In this document: in pieces, positions 59,131 to 64,000 of the stretch | Layout: each line of letters starts with the position of its first letter | Position numbering within the stretch: the first letter of the stretch is position 1 | Source of the DNA: Punica granatum | Lineage: Eukaryota > Streptophyta > Magnoliopsida > Myrtales > Lythraceae | NCBI RefSeq assembly: GCF_007655135.1 | Contig: NC_045129.1 | Span: 6,448,001 to 6,512,000, forward strand | Reading direction: 5' to 3' | DNA length: 64,000 bases | Made by a program: the position numbers and the translations under genes | Notes under the pieces: model-generated | What the model was told of the DNA's origin: nothing | Seen by the model: the letters and a program-made list of their open reading frames with translations, nothing else | Databases searched by the model: none

Positions 59131-62100
59131 GACAACCTTCAAGTTTATTTGCCCCACTCGCCTAGTGTGGCAAGTAAGAGACATGTGTAAAATGTCAGTG
59201 CAAAAAGGAAGATAGAAAAGGACATGTCTTGAAGTGACGTACGTAGTTTAGATCTCACCAAATTCTTGGCGTACCATAGTGTTCCTTTTAAGCTTTGCTT
59301 CCCTACAAGGAGTCCAGATTATACGGTGATCACTCAGGCATGATACCTGCATCGATCTTTAGTCACTTTGGCTCGGGATCGCTCACTAAACTCTGTGTGG
59401 GGCAGCGCACAACTATGGTGGCGTTCGTATATGTTCACATATAGTATGGATGCTCCACATTCTTAGGTAACTCGCAGGCTGTCTTTGAGACATCAATAAT
59501 ATATAAGTATAGCTACCCAGTAAGAATAAGTGATAGAGATCAGCCACGTAGTAATTAATCGTCCTCATTAATTAATCGGTTTGAAAGTTATTCTCATCTA
59601 TCTATGTGACACCATAAGAATAGGTTACTTTGTACTGGTCGTGCTCCTATTTTACCAAATTTAGCCGAAATACTTTAAGACGATGGTCCCTTAATACTAC
59701 CGAATATAGAAAAGGAGGATTGACTCTGATTCTACATATATAGTTGCAGCCCAAAAAAAGAAAAACATTGAGAGAAAATGGTATAATGTAATGACACATG
59801 TTCTCATTTGATAATTAGAGGTTCTATATATTAGACTCGTGAAACTCTTTCATAATTGATTAAAGAAAAAAGGCTGACATATTGTATATTTCAAGTTTAT
59901 TTCTGCCGGAAGTTTATTTCAAAATATAAGAAACTCAATTATAGAAAGAGATTTTTTTTTTGCTGAATTATATAAAGAGATGGTTAAAGAGATGGTGATA
60001 AATTGCATATGAAATTACATAGTTTATCCATCCTTCTAAATGTTGACCCTCCAAAATATATATAAATCAGGTGATTTCATGGTCTTTTTCGCAATCAAGC
60101 GAATTCGTCAATTTAATAGTAAAATACTTTTTTGGGATCGATGGCCTTTTTATATATAAAAAAAAAAGAACAGAATTATCTGATGATGTACTGGCTACTA
60201 TACCATGCGTGCAAAAAAGGCCAAAAAGCTGCAAAGGGAGGGGAAGGAATTCTTTTAAGAATAGTCAACCCTGCTGGGAAGGGGGAACACTCACTGGGCT
60301 CGAGGAAAGCCAGATTTTCACAGAGACAGAGACCCAAATAAAGAGGGAGAGGGAAAAGGAGACGACGACGATTGACAGTGTCCTTCAATTATTGGAGCCC
60401 ATCGATCCCCCACCCACTCTCGTCATCCTCCCATAATTTCTGTTTTGTTTTCTCAAGTTTTCTGCAACATGCCAACACTCCTACTTTTGATTCTGATGAT
60501 GATCCAATGACACATCCTATACTTAAAATTAATAATCTTTAGTTTGACCTAATAAGATCATTAACTAACTAGCTAGTTCACTTTTAACTTGGCTGGTTTG
60601 AATAGATTGAATGCTCAACTATATATATATATATTGCTAGCTCGAGATGTTACGGTCATGTGCAATCGAGTTAATTAGATATTTACTTAGGATTTTTCTT
60701 CAGTGAATATATCACCCTCACGCCCCTGTAAACATGTTTTTATAGGAAGAGGAAAAGGGTGGATAGTACAAAAACATGCGTCGTCACGTAGAAATCAAGA
60801 AATTTTAAATTCAATTCTCACAAGTGAAATTTTTTATGAGTCTTTTACTTTAAGAGGTTAGGAGAGGTCAGACGGTCATTATATGTTATCATCTCACAGC
60901 TGACCCAATTGCACCTCTCCACTATATTCACAAGCATATGTGATTTATAGAAATTAGGCACTGTCAGCCGTAGGCCTAACCACACCGATATATGACTTTA
61001 TTAGAACGATCGTCTCAGTGAATTACATCAATTACAACTTAGACTTTAAAAGGTCAAGTTGAGCAACCAAATTGTTGGACAAGATCTCGTTCTTCAAATT
61101 ACAATATCCATCAAGTATGATCTGATCACCACTTCATTTCCACCACACAAAACTACATATAATTTCAAGGCAACCTTTGGAAGATGATAAAAATTGAAAA
61201 TCAGGCCGGCCCCTACTCCTCGACTTCTAACATATTGCAGAGAGCAACGCGTAGGGTTTGATATGGATAGGTTTGGAGAGACTTCCCCCTTCCCGACATA
61301 ACAGCTGGTCTCTCTTATTATCGAAAGAGATATTGTCCTCTGAAATTTGTCCTCCCCAACTCAGTTTGGATTCTCAGATTAACGTATACAGCTAATCTAA
61401 TGAACAGAAATCCATCCGGAATTGCCCGGCCAACTAACAATAATACCGAAGATTGGTTGTCTGAGAAATATATGAGATGACCATCACCGAATAGAGGAGC
61501 AAGCTGAAGATATATAATTAATAGAGAAGTTCTATGTTTCCTTCCAGAATCATATCATATCGAGCCTCCGATCTGCTCCGGCAAAGATCGTGATGCATAT
61601 TAAAGAGTTGCGGATTTGGCGTAACCTGGGAAGCCTTCTGGGGGCCTTGTCACCGTCGCCTCGGCACCTTGGCTATCTGTATGACAGAGCATGAGCTCCT
61701 GCCATGGTCGCATGATATTATCGCTAGGGTTTTCTGATCTCTCTTTTTCTTTTTTTTTTAGTTTAAATGAAAACTTTCGATTTTCTATTTTAAGCTTTGC
61801 TAATTCTCCCTTTCAAATAATTATTCTGCTCAAAAAAGCTTTGCACTCCAGGTGAAAAAATACAACTAACATACCAAGTTTGAGCATATATTGCTTGTAT
61901 GTACGTATCTCTTTAGTTGATCTTTTATTTATTTTTTAATCTTATCTTATATCTTATTTTATTTTATACTATGATTGGAACAAAAACTCAATTTTATAAC
62001 TATCACCTTATTAATAGAATTTTTTTTTCTTTTGCCACTATAGAATGTGGTTGAAATATCGAAGTTTAAATATGATATAATTTAAAATAAATTAAAGTAA

Positions 62101-63318
62101 TTGAAAAAATATTATTCATTTAATATTATTATCTTATCTCTTTTTTTTTCTCTCTCCGTCAACTTCTCCTTATTCTTTTACATTTTTTTTTTGTGGAATT
62201 CGATGCATATCCAATTCTTACCTTTTATTGTTTGTACCCTTATTTTTTTTCTTCGTCTTCCAAATAAATTCACATGAGAGCATGTTAGAAAAAATCATTA
62301 TAGTTCAAGCACGGTCGATGCGGGTCCAGTCGTGCAATACACAAATAAGTTTCTAATATTAATTAAAATTCAGAAAAAGGAAAAAATAAAATATATTTTT
62401 TATTCCAAATTAAAATGTAACAGTATTCTAGAGGGAAAACTATTAATTTTCATAAAATAATTACAATCCCTTCTGACAGTGACATATTCTTCTCCTAAAA
62501 TTTTAATACTCTAATTAAAAAAAATCATATTTTCCTTAAAAAAAAAGGCTAATAGTATTTCAAATATAGCTTGGAATAACAATTCGCAAGAATACTTTGG
62601 GCGCGCACTTGAAAATTTTTATACCTTCTTATTATTTGTATCCGAAGGCATTAATTTCACCGTTGAATTCACTGTTTTTTTTTTGGGGGGACATTTGATA
62701 TATATAAATGTTTTATCAACATCAAGTTGTCAGTGAATTAAAATCTTTCTTTTACTTTCGGTGGAAAGTTAATTAAAATCTTTGGAATCTTCTTCTCTAG
62801 ACAACAAACATTAATTAACAATTCCCCGAGACGATTAGCCTTGCCATAGGGAAAGGTCGCAGTCCCCGAATCTTTCGAAAAATTTCCTACGTACCAATTA
62901 AAATGGTCCCCCTGTCACTGATTGTATTGCTGCTAACAGACAAGCCCTTAATATTTGCTGTAATTTTTTTAATCTAATCTTTTTACATTAGACGTGTGTA
63001 CGGTCGGGTGGCGCCATTTTCCCTTTTATTGCCACAATATGTGATTATTAATCATTTACTTCATAGGGCCATCATATATTTAGAAATTCGATGAAATCAT
63101 GCTCTTTTTAGCTACCAAAATCTCGATTCTCTACCTTAATAAGCTACGCGGCAAATTGCTAAAAAGATTAGATTTTCAACTGACTTAATTTAGTGCCACA
63201 TATATTATATCATCATAATTTGAATATTCGACCTTTCTATTCTCCGCAAAGGACACTGACCCTAGGCCAAATTATTCTGGGTTTGTTCCCGCATATCATG
63301 TGGTCAAAACTCGAAAAT
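59131..63318. other. Gene-free stretch of about 4.2 kb
   Basis: I inspected this region for exons, tRNAs, LTR ends and inverted repeats and found none with defined limits. A 121-codon open frame at 60071-60436 ends in low-complexity Thr/Glu/Arg and Pro sequence and has no domain. TA tracts occur near 60622-60634. Confidence 0.4.
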
Positions 63319-63321
63319 GAA

Positions 63322-63515
63322 TGTTCCGTTTGGTTTCGCAGTTAAAATCACAAAAATTTTAACTTTAACTTTAACTCAACACACTACACAATAAAAATAC
63401 ACATTTTCCAAGTCAAAAATTTTAACTTTAACTTTAATTTAACACACTACACAATCATTTGTCATTTTTCACAATCAAAATCAAAATTATTTTAACTCTG
63501 AAACCAAACGCGCCA
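63322..63515. mobile_element. Harbinger-like MITE, family H copy 5
   Basis: It starts TGTTCCGTTTGGTTTCGCAG and ends CTCTGAAACCAAACGCGCCA. It is flanked by GAA at 63319-63321 and 63516-63518. The inside contains the ACTTTAACTCAACACACTAC block twice, like copy 2. The 3-bp duplication is in the same register as the TAA of copies 1, 2 and 4. Confidence 0.75.
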
Positions 63516-63518
63516 GAA

Positions 63519-63842
63519 AAGCCCTCGAGAGTGCCATTATTGTAGTCTCCTCTTTCTTATGGCCTGTCAATGGTCATTAATAAGTCTTTAGCCCTAGGAG
63601 GTGCAACTGATTATTTTAGGGCATCTTTTCTTTTGATACGTAATTAATTATTGTTAGCAATAAAAGTTGGGGCTATTGATATCAATCGGCTCTACCGAAG
63701 GCCTCTTCAATCATAATAATGTCAGACCTCTTTTCTGTTTAACTTGTTTTAAAAAGTTACTACACATCCACAGATCATATGGTATATACTAGTGAACATA
63801 TATGAATTTTATTATAAAAAAGGAAATATAGGAATTTCGATG
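63519..63842. other. Gene-free stretch
   Basis: Short AT-rich spacer with no supportable feature. Confidence 0.4.
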
Positions 63843-64000
63843 CTTTTTCGTTTTTCGGTATGATCCTTGGTATTCAAAAGTTAAATTGTATCCCGACTAA
63901 TCCAGTCGAGTTGGATTGACCCACTAAGGGATAAAGCTCTCCCAACGTGAATTTTCTACATTCACGAGAACTTGAACTCGAATTAGAACTCGAGACCTTA
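63843..64000 (-). mobile_element. SINE family 1, copy h, cut by the window end
   Basis: On the minus strand it carries GAGTTCAAGTTCTCGTGAATG (B-box region) and GGGAGAGCTTTATCCCTTAG. The 3' end TTTTGAATACCAAGGATCAT is followed by ACCGAAAAACG. The 5' part lies beyond base 64000. Confidence 0.65.

Noticed and set aside
60071..60436. 121-codon open frame on the plus strand
   Set aside because: Low-complexity charged C-terminus, no domain, no flanking gene structure.
61600..61680. 5S-rRNA-like phrase CCTGGGAAGCC
   Set aside because: Only about 10 bases resemble the 5S gene; internal control regions and the rest of the gene are absent.

Overview
This window is plant nuclear DNA, almost certainly from a eudicot. 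The evidence is intron-rich genes with GT-AG introns, a ferulate 5-hydroxylase (CYP84A) cytochrome P450, a plant GATA zinc-finger factor, a nuclear tRNA-Pro, and very AT-rich intergenic DNA full of plant-type transposable elements. The species cannot be fixed from sequence alone. Gene density is low: five protein genes and one tRNA in 64 kb. I found no operon-like system and nothing I would call a new biological machine; the unusual content is in the mobile and repeat fraction. Layout: (1) 2-4910, plus strand: the 3' part of a 13-exon DUF726/TMCO4-like alpha/beta-hydrolase membrane protein, followed by a tandem duplication. (2) 5.6-12.4 kb: transposon debris, with three SINE copies, a complete solo Copia-type LTR with a near-perfect target duplication, and a Mutator-like MITE (9-bp target duplication) carrying a nested SINE. 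(3) 12428-15154, minus strand: two-exon CYP84A ferulate 5-hydroxylase of 521 aa with a TATA box upstream. (4) 15.3-34.9 kb: a long gene-free block with two long foldback elements that have GC-rich cores, three members of a Harbinger-like MITE family, two hAT-type MITEs (one with a perfect 8-bp target duplication), SINEs and an LTR/primer-binding-site remnant. (5) 34988-35974, minus strand: two-exon GATA factor of 298 aa. (6) 36-43 kb: micro-retroposon scars, a nested inverted-repeat element that preserves a paralogous empty site, and an AT-rich Helitron-like end. (7) 43151-43222: tRNA-Pro(CGG). (8) 43900: a single CACTA transposon end. (9) 45988-46425: a mitochondrial-type oxidoreductase-like (OXLD1-like) protein, with an inverted, decayed copy of its own 5' end about 0.9 kb downstream. 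(10) 47531-49805: four-exon CPYC glutaredoxin with a signal peptide (GRXC3/C4 type). (11) 50-64 kb: gene-poor DNA with a LINE RNase H remnant, a perfect palindrome, a 259-bp tandem duplication, and further MITE and SINE copies. The genes have unrelated jobs (lignin biosynthesis, transcription, redox, mitochondrial and membrane functions) and show no sign of working as a cluster. All coordinates and splice sites were read by eye; family names for repeats rest on terminal motifs and target duplications, not on database searches.
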